Counted from the stretch's first letter, positions 8,705-18,737 are shown. The stretch is 64,000 nt of DNA from CAWCBG01 sp963793845 (GCA_963793845.1 CAWCBG010000001.1:180873-244872), one strand, 5' to 3'. Program-made: numbers and translations. The notes: generated by a model from the letters alone, not told the origin.

Positions 8705-9415
8705 TCACCCTCCCGAAGTCTCCATCTCAGCTTCGAGGCGCTTCAGCGACGCAATCTTGAGCTCGCGGTTGTCCATCTGAATGAGGCCTTCTGACTGCAG
8801 CCGGCTCAGGTTGCGCGACACCAGTTCGCGCACGGTGCCGATCTGTGCTGCCAGTTCGGTGTTGTTCGCTGGCAGAGTGAGCGTAACAGCGTCGCCGCTC
8901 CGCACCCCGTCGGCTTTGCCCAGTCGAACCAGCAGCGCGATCAGGCGATGGCGCACGGTGGTGAACGACAGCTCCTCGATGATGTTGACCAGCCGTCGCA
9001 GGCGTCCGCCAATCACGCGCAACACTTTCAGCGCGACCTGGGGATGCTGCAGGCAAAGCGACTGGAAATCCTGGCGGCTGAAGAACAGCAGCGTGGTATC
9101 GCTGACCGCCTGCGCCGAGGCCGGATAGTTGCCGCCATCGAAGACCGGTAGTTCAGCGATGGAGCCGCCCGGGCCGTCGATGGACAACACCTGCTCGCGG
9201 CCTCCGGCGGAGCTCTTGAAGATGCGTACGTTGCCCGATTGCACCACGTACAGCCCGGAGCATGGGTCGCCCTCGCCGAAAATCATTTCGCCCGTACCAT
9301 ACTTGCGTGACACCAGGTGCGCAGTCAGAAAGGCGAATTCCGGCTCCGACAGGCTGGAGAAAATGGCAACCCGTTTCAGTACGGCAAGCGCAGCAGCTTC
9401 TTGCTCGGTGGGCAT
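8705..9415 (-). CDS. Crp/Fnr family transcriptional regulator, probable NO-responsive (Dnr/NnrR-like)
   Basis: From ATG 9415 (MPTEQEAAALAVLKRVAIFS) the product is 236 residues. An N-terminal cyclic-nucleotide-binding-like beta-roll (about 20-135; IFGEGDPCSGLYVVQSGNVRI) precedes a long dimerisation helix and a C-terminal helix-turn-helix (about 180-215). The recognition helix reads RELVSRNLSRL, keeping the E--SR pattern that in FNR reads TTGA half-sites. The N-terminal cysteines that bind the FNR [4Fe-4S] cluster are absent, so sensing is more likely haem- or NO-based as in DNR/NnrR; this is inference. An in-frame start at 9502 also exists but lacks a ribosome site. The context, upstream of ric-norZ, supports NO control. 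Confidence 0.88.
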   Translation of the reverse strand: MPTEQEAAALAVLKRVAIFSSLSEPEFAFLTAHLVSRKYGTGEMIFGEGDPCSGLYVVQSGNVRIFKSSAGGREQVLSIDGPGGSIAELPVFDGGNYPASAQAVSDTTLLFFSRQDFQSLCLQHPQVALKVLRVIGGRLRRLVNIIEELSFTTVRHRLIALLVRLGKADGVRSGDAVTLTLPANNTELAAQIGTVRELVSRNLSRLQSEGLIQMDNRELKIASLKRLEAEMETSGG

Positions 9416-9529
9416 GGAGAGGATTTTACGCGATGAGGGAAGGGCGACGTGGCACAGGGATATGAACTGGATGCCATGGCGGGTGTCTTGACAGGCATCC
9501 ACAAGGATGATTTACGGGAGCCTCGCCCA

Positions 9530-12500
9530 TCATTTTTCTCCCTCGGGCTGCGTCACCTTAAGCGCGGGAACGTCCTGCTGTCTTACGAGATTGTTATAAG
9601 CCGGGACATCGGTCGAAACGATCTCCTTCCACTTGGCCAACTGCTCGTTTAGCTGTTTGCTGAGCATGGCGAAAACTTCGTAGGACTGCTGCGTGGGAGC
9701 CGTGGGAGCACTGCCGACAACGCCGCCGAGAGCCACCAGGTGGTTGTTCAAGCGCACTGGATAGTTGAGCACGTCCTGACCGCTCTTGGCCTTGGTCTGG
9801 ATAAGCACTTCTTCCACCTCCGTCATTTTCTTGTCCAGCGATTTGCCCGCCTCAATAATCGCCCTCTCCCGCGGGTCGGTGCCCGCGTGTTTGTCGACAG
9901 CGTTGATTTGATCGCGAAGACTGCGGATCTGGAGAATGGTGTCGTCCGTCTGCGTCACTGCATCGCGAATCTTCAGCAGTAGGTCAAACTGCTTCGTGAG
10001 GTCTTCCTGCGTGACCGTGAGCCGCGGATCGGGCACGATTTCGAGCGGCGCTGTGTAACTCTTGCCCAGAACGCCGAGCCGCACCTGATACTTGCCCGGT
10101 AGTGCCAGAGGACCGTTGGTGTTGCCACCCCAGAGCGGCGCTTTGGGAACCTTGGTTGCGCCTTCGTAGCGGAGGTCCCAGGTGAAGCGATTCAGCCCTG
10201 CCTCAGCGGAAAGGGTTTTGCTGCCGCCGCCGCGATCGAAGAATTCTTCCTCGTCGCTCGCGGCTTCCTCCTTCTTGGGGAACTTACGGATGACCTTGCC
10301 GGAGGAATCGAGAATTTCGAGCGTGATCTTTGGAGGTTCGTTCTTTTCTGCTTCGTCCTTGCCCTGCGCCTCGTCGCCGCCCGCGCCCTTTTTCCTTTCG
10401 GGTTTCTTGATCGCTGTCTTCAGCCAGTAATCGATGACCGCTCCGGCCGGAGGGTTCTTTCCCGCATTGTTGCCCGCGCCTAACGAAAAGCCATTAAAGA
10501 CGGTGTGATTGGCCGGGGCCGGGCTGAACAGATGGGCGTCCTGCTGCGGAATCGACTCGCTGTATTGCCGCAACGGCGTTATGTCATCCAGGATCCAGAA
10601 ACTGCGTCCGTGGGTTGCTACTACCAGGTCGTTGTTCTTGACGATGAGGTCATTGACCGGCGACATCGGCAGGTTCAGTTGCAGGGACTGCCAGTGAGCG
10701 CCATCGTCGAAGGACATGTATACGCCCTGCTCGGTTCCGGCGAAGAGCAGCCCCGGCCGACTGGGATCGACGCGGACGGCATGGACATAGTAGTTCGCGG
10801 GCAGGCCCTCGACCAGCTTGGTCCAGGTCTTGCCGAAATCGGTTGTCTTGAAGATGTATGGCGCGAAGTCGTCCATCTTGTGGCGTTCGACGGCGATGTA
10901 GGCGGTGCCGGCCTCATGGGGGGAGGCTTCGATCATGCTGACCGTGCCCCACTCGGGCATGGTTTTGGGGGTGACATTTTCCCAATGCTGGCCGCCATCG
11001 CGGGTGATCTGCACCAGACCGTCATCGGTGCCGGCCCAGATCAGGCCGGCCTGCACAGGCGATTCGACCACCGAGAAAATCGTGTCGTACACCTCAACGC
11101 CGGTATTGTCTTTAGTGATTGGCCCGCCCGACGCCACCTGCTTGGATTTATCATTGCGCGTCAGATCCGGGCTGATGATGGTCCAGTTCATGCCCCCGTC
11201 GGTAGTCTTAAATAACACCTCGCCGGCGTAGTAGAGCGTCTTCGGATCGTGGGGCGAGAAGACAATGGGCTCGGTCCACTGGAAGCGGTGCTTCACGTCA
11301 GCTGCGGCCCAGCCGATCGGGTTGATAGGCCAGGGATTGACTGCCTGCTCTTCGTGGGTGCGGTGATCGTAGCGTGTGATTTCGCCGCCGTAGGAGCCGG
11401 CATAAACGATCTGGGGGTTGGTCGGGTCAGGCGCGATGTAGCCGCTCTCGCCTCCGCCGACGGGATACCAATCCGAACGATCAATGGAACCGTCGAAACC
11501 CGCGCTGGCGATGGCGACCGTCGTGTTGTCCTGCTGCGCGCCATAGATGTAGTAGGGGAATCGGTTGTCGGCTATGACGTGGTAGAACTGCGCCGTGGGC
11601 TGGTTGTAAAGGGTCGACCAGCTCTCGCCGTGGTCAGTGGAAATAGTTGCGCCGCCATCGTTGCCGTTGATCATGCGCCTGGGGTTGCTGGGATCGATCC
11701 ACAGTGCGTGATTGTCGCCGTGCGGCACGCGCAAGCGAGCGAACGTCTTGCCACCGTCATTCGAACGGTAAACAGCAGTATTGAGGACGTACACTGTATC
11801 GGCAGCTTGCGGGTCGGCGAAGATGTGCGAGTAGTACCAGGCACGCTGGCGGAAGCGGTGGTCGTCGGTCATGAGATGCCAGTTCTCGCCGCCGTCGTCG
11901 GAGCGGTAGATTCCGCCCGTCTCGGCTTCGACGATCGCCCACACGCGGTTGGGATTGGCGCCGGAAACTGTGACGCCGATGCGCCCCAGGATGCCTTCCG
12001 GCAGGCCATGTCCTTTGAGTTCCTTCCAGGTGGTGCCGCCGTCGATGGACTTGTAAAGCCCGCTGCCCGGGCCGCCGCTGTCGAGGCTCCACGGTGTGCG
12101 CCGCACCTGCCACAGCGCAGCGTAGAGGATGTTGGCATTGGTCGGGTCGAAGACGACGTCAATGCCTCCGGTCTTGACATCCTTGTAAAGGACCTTCTCC
12201 CAGGTCTTGCCGCCGTCGCGTGTCCGGAAGATACCGCGCTCTTCGTTGTCGGCAAAGGGATGACCTAACGCGGCAACGAAGGCGACGTCCGGATTCTTGG
12301 GGTTAACGATCAGGCTTCCGATAGCATGTGTGTCGGCCAAGCCTAAGGATTTCCAAGTTGCGCCAGCATCTATCGATTTGTACACGCCGTTGCCGCCGAC
12401 AATATTGCCGCGGACACACGCTTCGCCGGTCCCGACATAGATCACGTTTGGGTCGGATTCTGAAACTGCGATCGCGCCGATCGAGGGTGATGCGTCCTTC

Positions 12501-12841
12501 ATCTTGTCGAAGATGGGCTTCCAGTTAAGACCGCCATCCGTTGTCTTCCAGACGCCTCCGGCAACAGCGCCGAAGTAATACACGTTATCCTGGCCGACTA
12601 CGCCCGAGGCTGCGACTACACGCCCGCCCCGAAATGGGCCGACCAAGCGGTATTGCAGGCCCTTCCATGGGCCCTGAGATTCGTCCTCTTCCGCTTGTGC
12701 GCCAAGGGTGGGCGTCCCGAGCGATTTCGCCGGTTCTGTCTGCTTTTGCGGGGTCGCGGAACTTTGTTTTGCTTGCTGTTCCTGCGCCAGCACTGAGGTC
12801 AAAAAACAAGCAACAAGAATGGCCAGTGTCATCCTTCGCAA
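9530..12841 (-). CDS. Exported BNR/VPS10-sortilin-like beta-propeller protein ('glycosyl hydrolase')
   Basis: This 1103-residue protein starts with a signal peptide (MRRMTLAILVACFLTSVLAQ). Residues about 50-780 carry at least ten Asp-box/BNR turns, for example KTTDGGLNW, KSIDAGATW, RTRDGGKTW, RSDDGGENW and STDHGESW, consistent with two large propellers as in sortilin/VPS10 and photosystem II stability-factor-like proteins. The last 300 residues hold a charged KKPERKKGAGGDEAQG linker, then a beta-sandwich-like part and a helical tail. Such proteins are often annotated as glycosyl hydrolases, but no catalytic residues can be assigned. They are numerous in Acidobacteriota. It is monocistronic and divergent from the MarR gene. 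Confidence 0.85.
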   Translation of the reverse strand: MRRMTLAILVACFLTSVLAQEQQAKQSSATPQKQTEPAKSLGTPTLGAQAEEDESQGPWKGLQYRLVGPFRGGRVVAASGVVGQDNVYYFGAVAGGVWKTTDGGLNWKPIFDKMKDASPSIGAIAVSESDPNVIYVGTGEACVRGNIVGGNGVYKSIDAGATWKSLGLADTHAIGSLIVNPKNPDVAFVAALGHPFADNEERGIFRTRDGGKTWEKVLYKDVKTGGIDVVFDPTNANILYAALWQVRRTPWSLDSGGPGSGLYKSIDGGTTWKELKGHGLPEGILGRIGVTVSGANPNRVWAIVEAETGGIYRSDDGGENWHLMTDDHRFRQRAWYYSHIFADPQAADTVYVLNTAVYRSNDGGKTFARLRVPHGDNHALWIDPSNPRRMINGNDGGATISTDHGESWSTLYNQPTAQFYHVIADNRFPYYIYGAQQDNTTVAIASAGFDGSIDRSDWYPVGGGESGYIAPDPTNPQIVYAGSYGGEITRYDHRTHEEQAVNPWPINPIGWAAADVKHRFQWTEPIVFSPHDPKTLYYAGEVLFKTTDGGMNWTIISPDLTRNDKSKQVASGGPITKDNTGVEVYDTIFSVVESPVQAGLIWAGTDDGLVQITRDGGQHWENVTPKTMPEWGTVSMIEASPHEAGTAYIAVERHKMDDFAPYIFKTTDFGKTWTKLVEGLPANYYVHAVRVDPSRPGLLFAGTEQGVYMSFDDGAHWQSLQLNLPMSPVNDLIVKNNDLVVATHGRSFWILDDITPLRQYSESIPQQDAHLFSPAPANHTVFNGFSLGAGNNAGKNPPAGAVIDYWLKTAIKKPERKKGAGGDEAQGKDEAEKNEPPKITLEILDSSGKVIRKFPKKEEAASDEEEFFDRGGGSKTLSAEAGLNRFTWDLRYEGATKVPKAPLWGGNTNGPLALPGKYQVRLGVLGKSYTAPLEIVPDPRLTVTQEDLTKQFDLLLKIRDAVTQTDDTILQIRSLRDQINAVDKHAGTDPRERAIIEAGKSLDKKMTEVEEVLIQTKAKSGQDVLNYPVRLNNHLVALGGVVGSAPTAPTQQSYEVFAMLSKQLNEQLAKWKEIVSTDVPAYNNLVRQQDVPALKVTQPEGEK

Positions 12842-13027
12842 AGCGTGTTCCTCCGGGACGTCAATAAACGAACTGCTTGACTACTAAAGACCTGACCGTT
12901 CAGGCGCAGGTGCACGATATCAGGAAGCCCCAACTTTGGTCGAGCGCGTCCCGGGTTAGCACTAAGGCTTTTCGTTACCGACCGTGGCTCGAAACTTTAG
13001 ACGTTGTCGGCGAATCTTAGCAGTTTT

Positions 13028-13052
13028 ACTTGCAAGGCAAACTTGCAAGTTT
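13028..13052. promoter_or_regulatory. Tandem palindromic operator for the MarR regulator
   Basis: CTTGCAAG occurs twice, at 13029-13036 and 13042-13049. The second is the core of a perfect 14-nt palindrome AAACTTGCAAGTTT (13039-13052). The sites lie 30-54 nt before the MarR start codon, where an autorepressor would act. Confidence 0.75.
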
Positions 13053-13081
13053 ACCTGTCGTTAGTTTAAAATGGAGTCGTT

Positions 13082-13510
13082 ATGCCGCGAAAGACCCCTG
13101 ACGCAGCCGTAATCGATTTCATTCAAGCCATCGGACTATTGGTGCGCCGCGTGCGCGCGGCAGCGGCCTCGCACGAGCTTTCATTAACGGAGTCCGCAGT
13201 CCTGGCGCGACTCGCTAAAGATGGGCCGGCGACGACCGCTGATCTGGCGCGCGCGGAAAATATGAGACCGCAATCGATGGGATCCACTGTGGCTGCGCTT
13301 GAGGAAAGGGGATTGGTCGAGCGTAGGCCCCATCCCACTGACGGCCGCCAAGTGAATATTGAGCTGACTGCCAAAGGGGCTGCCGTGCGGAGGAGTACCA
13401 GGGATGCAAAACGGACGTGGCTGGCGCAGGCCATTGCCCAGCTCGACGAACAGGAACGGGAAACGCTGTTTAGGGCGGGCGACATCATCAGGCGCCTGGT
13501 GGAAAAGTGA
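13082..13510 (+). CDS. MarR family transcriptional regulator
   Basis: This 142-residue winged-helix protein has helix-turn-helix segment TTADLARAENMRPQSMGSTV (about 57-76) and the wing RRPHPTDGRQVNIELT with the conserved D-x-R. MarR proteins are dimeric repressors released by small ligands, often aromatic compounds. GGAG stands about 6 nt before the ATG. The gene is immediately followed by an MFS exporter and an isochorismatase-like hydrolase on the same strand, which suggests a drug or aromatic-acid efflux operon under autorepression through the 13028-13052 site. Confidence 0.9.
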   Translation: MPRKTPDAAVIDFIQAIGLLVRRVRAAAASHELSLTESAVLARLAKDGPATTADLARAENMRPQSMGSTVAALEERGLVERRPHPTDGRQVNIELTAKGAAVRRSTRDAKRTWLAQAIAQLDEQERETLFRAGDIIRRLVEK

Positions 13511-13587
13511 CTAGTATTCGGGGACAAAGGCGGCTTGTGCGCGAGCCGGCGATAAGCTCGGACACACTGAGGTCCCCCGGAGGTTCG

Positions 13588-14878
13588 ATGTCACACGCCT
13601 GGCGAGCGCTGCGACACCGCAACTTCAAGCTCTTCTTCTTTGGCCAGAGCATTTCGGTGATTGGCACCTGGATGACGCGACTGGCGACTAGCTGGCTGGT
13701 TTATCGACTGACCCATTCGGCGCTGCTGCTTGGCATCGTAACCTTCGCGGGTCAGATTGTTTCCTTTGCGCTGGGGCCATTTGCCGGCGTTTGGGTCGAG
13801 CGCCTCAATCGCCGTAAGCTGCTGGTGTGGACCCAAGCCGCGGCTGCAGTGCAGTCCCTCGCTCTGGCCGCTCTCACCCTTACGCATGTCATCAATCTCT
13901 GGGAAATTATCGCTCTCACAGCCCTCCAGGGTTCGATCAATGCCTTCGATATGCCTGGGCGTCAATCCTTCCTCGTACAGATGGTCGAGGATCGTAACGA
14001 CCTCAGTAACGCCATCGCTATCAACTCGTCAATGGCAAATGGCGCGCGTTTGATTGGCCCGGCCATTGCCGGATTGGTGATTGGAGCGTCCAGCGAAGGC
14101 TGGTGCTTCCTGATCGATGGCCTCAGCTACTTTGCGGTGATTGCATCCTTGCTGCTGATGCGAATCAAGGTTTTGAACCTCCTCCCCCGCGCGACCAGCA
14201 TGCTCGAGCAGATGAGTGAAGGCTGGGACTACGTCCGCACCTGTCGGCCCATTCGCATCATCCTTCTGGTCTTTGCGCTTATGAGCCTGATGGGATATCC
14301 CTACGCTGTGCTACTGCCGGTGTTCGCTGGCCAGGTACTGCACGGCGGCGCGTACACCCTCGGCTGGCTAACAACTGCCTCAGGAGTAGGCGCGCTTGTG
14401 TCAGGGCTTTCCCTTGCGGCCCGCAAGTCGGTGTTCGGGCTGACACGCATGGTCCAGATCTCGGTCGCGATGCTCGGAGGAGCGCTGATTCTCTTCGGCC
14501 TGTCGCATACGCTCTGGCTATCGCTCGTACTGATGGTCTTCGTGGGCTTCGGGCTAATGCAGGGTGCGGCGGTCAGCAACACCATCATCCAATCGCTGGT
14601 GCCTGAAGACAAGCGCGCCCGCGTCATGAGTTATTACATGATGGCGTTTTTCGGAGCAGCGCCCTTCGGGAGCCTGCTGGCCGGTGCACTGGCCCACCAT
14701 ATAGGAGCACCGCACACTGTGATGCTTACCGGCACGTTTTGCGTCGCCGGCTCGGTGTGGTTCACGTTCGAACTGCCGAAAGTCAGGAGCGGTCATGCGC
14801 CGGATCTACCAGGAGATGGGGTTGGTAGCAGTCCCTGCCCTGGTCCTGAATCCGGAAGAGCCAGAAGCGGCAGTATAG
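13588..14878 (+). CDS. MFS exporter (EntS/DHA3-like), frameshift near its C-terminus
   Basis: The start is ATG 13588 (MSHAWRALRHRNFKLFFFGQ) because CCCGGAGG lies 5 nt upstream; an in-frame GTG at 13507 overlaps the marR stop but lacks such support. Twelve hydrophobic helices and the A-like motif VERLNRRKLLVWTQ fit a drug or siderophore exporter. As sequenced, the frame runs on to 14919 and overlaps the next gene with an unconvincing Pro/Ser/Arg-rich tail. In the neighbouring frame, from about 14789, the sequence reads AVMRRIYQEMGLVAVPA and stops at 14878. That is the expected family tail and leaves a clean 22-nt gap. A one-base insertion near 14785-14788 is therefore inferred. Confidence 0.85.
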
Positions 14879-14900
14879 GTCCCAAAAGAAGGACAAAATC

Positions 14901-15458
14901 ATGCCTCTCACAAAACTAGATACCACTCCCGCCTTAATCGTGATTGACCTGCAGAAAGGTATTGCCGGTCTGCCGGCCGTGTATCAAGCCAACGAAATCG
15001 TTGCTCGCAGCGCCCAACTCGCGAAAGCATTTCGTGAGCGAGGTTTGTCCGTTGTTCTCGTCAACGTGACAGGGGCGGCTCCTGGCCGCACCGATGCCGG
15101 GCCCCGCAACCTGGCATCTCTTGCGGCCGATTGGACCGAGCTTGTTCCAGAATTGGAGCAGCACCCTGACGATTACCTCGTCAGCAAACAACGGCTGGGC
15201 GCCTTCATCGGCACCTCCTTGGACGATTATTTGCGTCAGCGTGGCGTAACCCAGGTCGTTTTGACGGGCATCTCGACCAGTAGCGGTGTGGAATCCACGG
15301 CGCGCAGCGCCTACGATTACGGCTACAACGTTGTGCTCGTCGTGGACGCAATGATGGACCGGGACGCCGATGCGCACCGCCACAGTGTCGAGAAAGTTTT
15401 TCCTCGCCTCGGCGAGACGGACACGACCGACAATGTGCTCAGGCTGTTGCGCGGCTAA
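14901..15458 (+). CDS. Isochorismatase-family hydrolase without the usual nucleophilic cysteine
   Basis: This 185-residue cysteine-hydrolase-fold protein has the catalytic Asp in LIVIDLQKG (about residue 14) and a Lys in VSKQRLGAF. Where nicotinamidases and many hydrolases have ICVEST, it has SSGVESTARSAYDYGYN, so Cys is replaced by Gly. PhzD-type isochorismatases also lack this Cys and use Asp/Lys chemistry, so an isochorismatase-like vinyl-ether hydrolysis is possible, but the substrate is unknown. AGGA lies about 8 nt before the ATG. It lies downstream of marR and the MFS gene and is probably co-transcribed with them. Confidence 0.85.
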   Translation: MPLTKLDTTPALIVIDLQKGIAGLPAVYQANEIVARSAQLAKAFRERGLSVVLVNVTGAAPGRTDAGPRNLASLAADWTELVPELEQHPDDYLVSKQRLGAFIGTSLDDYLRQRGVTQVVLTGISTSSGVESTARSAYDYGYNVVLVVDAMMDRDADAHRHSVEKVFPRLGETDTTDNVLRLLRG

Positions 15459-15659
15459 TCCGGTCGTCCCGATCAGGATCGTCTCCGAAGCGCGACAGTT
15501 CGGGACTTAGTGGCCCTATCACCTTTCTCGCAATCCGTACTCTGACGGCGGGATTTAGCGCAAGCGAGCATAGACAGTGCTCGTGACCGAAACAACTTAT
15601 TCGACAACTCGACGAAGCGTGCATTGTCCGGCGTACACTGATGAACGGAGGCTTGGGCG

Positions 15660-18503
15660 ATGCAGCCGGACGACTGGCCGCCAATTCGGCGCCCTGTGCG
15701 CACACCTCGACTGCCTCAGCTTGCGGGTCCACATCGCCGCTGGTTGTGGCCGATTCTTGTTGTCATTGCTCTCGTCGTCTTCGGGGGCCAGAGTTGGTTG
15801 TCGTATTACGTCGACGCGCTCTGGTTCGGATCGCTCGGCTATGCAGCGGTTTTCTGGAAGACGCTGGGAATCCAGTGGGCGATCTTCGCCGTATCCGCGG
15901 TCACTACCTTCCTCCTTCTTTTTGGGATCTTCCTGCTTCTCAAGCGAACGGAGTTCACCACGGACCCGCGTGGTCAGACGATTCTGGTCGGCGGGCGAGC
16001 TGTGAAGTTGCCGGTCGAATCCATCCTGCGTCTCGTGGCCCTCGGCGGTTCGCTCTTGATAGCCGCCACCACCGCCGGAGTGATGATGGCGGACTGGCAA
16101 ACGTTCGCGCTCTATTGGTACGCCCCCCGCGCAGCCGGCTTCCTCGACCCGATCTTCGGCAGGCCACTCAATTTCTACCTGTTCACCCTTCCGGCCTGGC
16201 AGTTGGTCTCCGGCTGGCTGCTGATGCTGGCTATCCTGACCTGTGCCATGGCCGGGTTTTTTCTCCTGGTCAACGCCGGCGCCCGAGCGCTCGAGGGATA
16301 CCGCAACCGATATTCCCTGGTATCCTGGCGTGGCTTTTCCATCACATTTGCCTTTCTCCTCCTGGTGATCGCGTGGCGTGTATACCTTGGGCGTTTCGAT
16401 CGATTGTCCGAGGATCACAAGATTTTCGGTGGCGTTACCTACACTGACGCGCACATCTTCCTTCCCGGCCTGCTTGTCATCTGTGTTGCACTCGCGTTCG
16501 GCGCAGGAATCGCGGCAGCGAATGCCTTCTGGTTGAAGCGCGGCCGCTGGCTGATCGCAGCGATCATCCCGGTCATTGTCTGTTACGTCCTTCTCCAGGT
16601 ATTGGGATGGTACGTGGGCAGTTTTATCGTCGCGCCCAACCAACTGGTTCGCGAGAAGCCCTACATTGCTCACAACATCCAGTTGACGCGGCAGGCTTAT
16701 GACCTGGACGAGGTTTCGCGGCAAGAGTTTCCCGTGGATACCACCCCCGGGGCGGCTGATCCGGCGAATAATCAGGACACCCTGCAGAACATTCGCTTGT
16801 GGGACTGGCGTGCCTTGCAGGACACTCTGCGGCAGATTCAGGAAATCCGTACCTATTACGACTTCCGGGACATCGACATCGATCGCTATGAGATCGACGG
16901 CAGACTTCGCGAAGTGATGCTCGCGGCCCGCGAGCTGAACCTCAACAAACTGCCGGAGAGCAGCCGCAACTGGATCAACGAGAAGCTGATCTATACCCAC
17001 GGCTACGGCATCACCATGAATCCAGTCAACGGCTTCACTTCAGAGGGGTTGCCGACGTTGTGGCTGAGTAACATGCCGGTTCAGAGCACCGTTCCCGGTC
17101 TCGAAGTCACTCGTCCGGAAATCTATTTCGGCGAGCTGACTGATGCCGATGTCTATGTCAAGACACGGCAAAAGGAGTTCAATTACCCGCAGGGCCAGAC
17201 GAACAGCTTTACCGAATACCAGGGCAGCGGCGGCATCGTTCTGGGTGGTTGGCTTCGCCGCACGCTCATCGCGCTGGACCGGGGCGATGTCAGCAAGCTT
17301 CCGTTCAGCGATGACATCAATACGCAAAGTCGTCTGCTGATGCGACGCAACATTCTCGGCCGTGTATCAGCTCTGGCCCCGTTTCTCACCTTCGATCCGG
17401 ACCCATACATCGTAGTCGGAGAAGATGGCCGGCTCTCGTGGATCGTGGACGCGTTCACCACTTCCGATAGTTATCCCTATTCCACTCATTACCGCTTTGG
17501 CGACAATCTCATCAACTACATGCGCAACAGCGTAAAGGTCGTCGTCGATGCATACGATGGAACCACGACTTTCTATGTCTTCGACAGCAAGGATCCGATT
17601 CTCGCCGCTTACCGCCGTGTCTTCCCGACTCTGTTCAAGGACGCTGCTGCCATGCCGCCCGGGCTGCGCAAGCACGTTCGTTATCCCCAATTGCTGCTTG
17701 ACGTGCAGGCAGAAGTCTATTCCCTCTACCACATGACAGATCCGGAAGTCTTCTATAACCGTGAAGACTTGTGGAATGTGGCCAGCGAAGTCGTCATGAA
17801 TGACAGTGGCGAGCAAGTCACCCAGACCATGCAGCCACATTTCGTCCTGATGAAGCTGCCGGGCGAGACGGGCGTGGAATTCGTCGAGATCCTGCCCTTT
17901 ACCCCAGCCAATCGGAACAACCTGATTGGCTGGATTGCTGGTCGCAGCGACGGGGCGCACTACGGCACCGCGGTAGTTTACGACTTCCCGAAGACAAAGC
18001 TGATCGATGGACCGCTGCAGATCGAAGCGCGAATCGATCAGAACGCGCAGCTCTCCGGCCAGCTCACGTTGTGGAATCAGCAGGGATCGCATGTCCGCCG
18101 TGGGACTCTGCTGGTCATACCGATCGGGCGCACCCTGCTGTATGCCGAGCCAATTTATTTGCAGGCCGAGCGCAGCCCCATGCCGGAATTGCGTCTTGTG
18201 GTGCTCGCGCTTCAGGATCGGCTGGTATACGCCCCAACTTTTGAGTCAGCGTTGGCGGCCTTGTTTGGCAACGGATCGTCGATCCTCGAAGCCCCTTCAT
18301 CGAACACGCCGCAAGCATCAGTCGCGCCCACTTCCGCTGTTACGGCACCGTCGGTGCCCAACTTCAACCAACTGATCAGCCAAGCCGCCCAGGATCTGTC
18401 TGACTACCAGCGCTTAACGGCTGAAGGAAAACTTGGCGAGGCTGGGCAGAAGCTTGAGGACTTAAAGAGCACACTCGAAAAGCTAACTCAACATCCGAAA
18501 TGA
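15660..18503 (+). CDS. UPF0182 family large membrane protein
   Basis: This 947-residue protein of the COG1615/UPF0182 family has about seven N-terminal membrane helices (residues 30-320). A long extracytoplasmic part follows, with the family motifs YDLDEV, YRIDGRLREV-like YEIDGRLREVML, ELNLNKLPE and YTHGYGITMNPVNGFTSEGLP. The C-terminal region (after about 880) is a low-complexity Ser/Pro linker and a short coiled helix, also typical. The function of the family is unknown. GGAGG lies 12 nt before the ATG, rather far. It stands alone between the hydrolase and a tRNA gene. Confidence 0.9.
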   Translation: MQPDDWPPIRRPVRTPRLPQLAGPHRRWLWPILVVIALVVFGGQSWLSYYVDALWFGSLGYAAVFWKTLGIQWAIFAVSAVTTFLLLFGIFLLLKRTEFTTDPRGQTILVGGRAVKLPVESILRLVALGGSLLIAATTAGVMMADWQTFALYWYAPRAAGFLDPIFGRPLNFYLFTLPAWQLVSGWLLMLAILTCAMAGFFLLVNAGARALEGYRNRYSLVSWRGFSITFAFLLLVIAWRVYLGRFDRLSEDHKIFGGVTYTDAHIFLPGLLVICVALAFGAGIAAANAFWLKRGRWLIAAIIPVIVCYVLLQVLGWYVGSFIVAPNQLVREKPYIAHNIQLTRQAYDLDEVSRQEFPVDTTPGAADPANNQDTLQNIRLWDWRALQDTLRQIQEIRTYYDFRDIDIDRYEIDGRLREVMLAARELNLNKLPESSRNWINEKLIYTHGYGITMNPVNGFTSEGLPTLWLSNMPVQSTVPGLEVTRPEIYFGELTDADVYVKTRQKEFNYPQGQTNSFTEYQGSGGIVLGGWLRRTLIALDRGDVSKLPFSDDINTQSRLLMRRNILGRVSALAPFLTFDPDPYIVVGEDGRLSWIVDAFTTSDSYPYSTHYRFGDNLINYMRNSVKVVVDAYDGTTTFYVFDSKDPILAAYRRVFPTLFKDAAAMPPGLRKHVRYPQLLLDVQAEVYSLYHMTDPEVFYNREDLWNVASEVVMNDSGEQVTQTMQPHFVLMKLPGETGVEFVEILPFTPANRNNLIGWIAGRSDGAHYGTAVVYDFPKTKLIDGPLQIEARIDQNAQLSGQLTLWNQQGSHVRRGTLLVIPIGRTLLYAEPIYLQAERSPMPELRLVVLALQDRLVYAPTFESALAALFGNGSSILEAPSSNTPQASVAPTSAVTAPSVPNFNQLISQAAQDLSDYQRLTAEGKLGEAGQKLEDLKSTLEKLTQHPK

Positions 18504-18737
18504 CGCCTGTACCATGACGCTGCGCGCGTGCTCATACTCGCGTCTTTGAATATGCACCCGCCCCGCCTGTTGCGGTGATGGGAGAGGTCCAACCCAGGTG
18601 GTCGCTATGCGGAATTTGTGTCTGGAGGCTGTTGTCCGAATGGTGCAGCAGGCGGACGACTGGGCACAGTCAAAAATTAGAGGAAAACTAAAGAGGGGAG
18701 AAAACAGTCGCAAGCTGTTGAAGGGAAGGAACAAATC

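Noticed and set aside
8705..9415. Oxygen-sensing FNR
   Set aside because: The N-terminal cysteine cluster is absent; only two unrelated cysteines are present.
15597..17000. 467-codon frame antisense to UPF0182
   Set aside because: Shadow of a long GC-rich gene.
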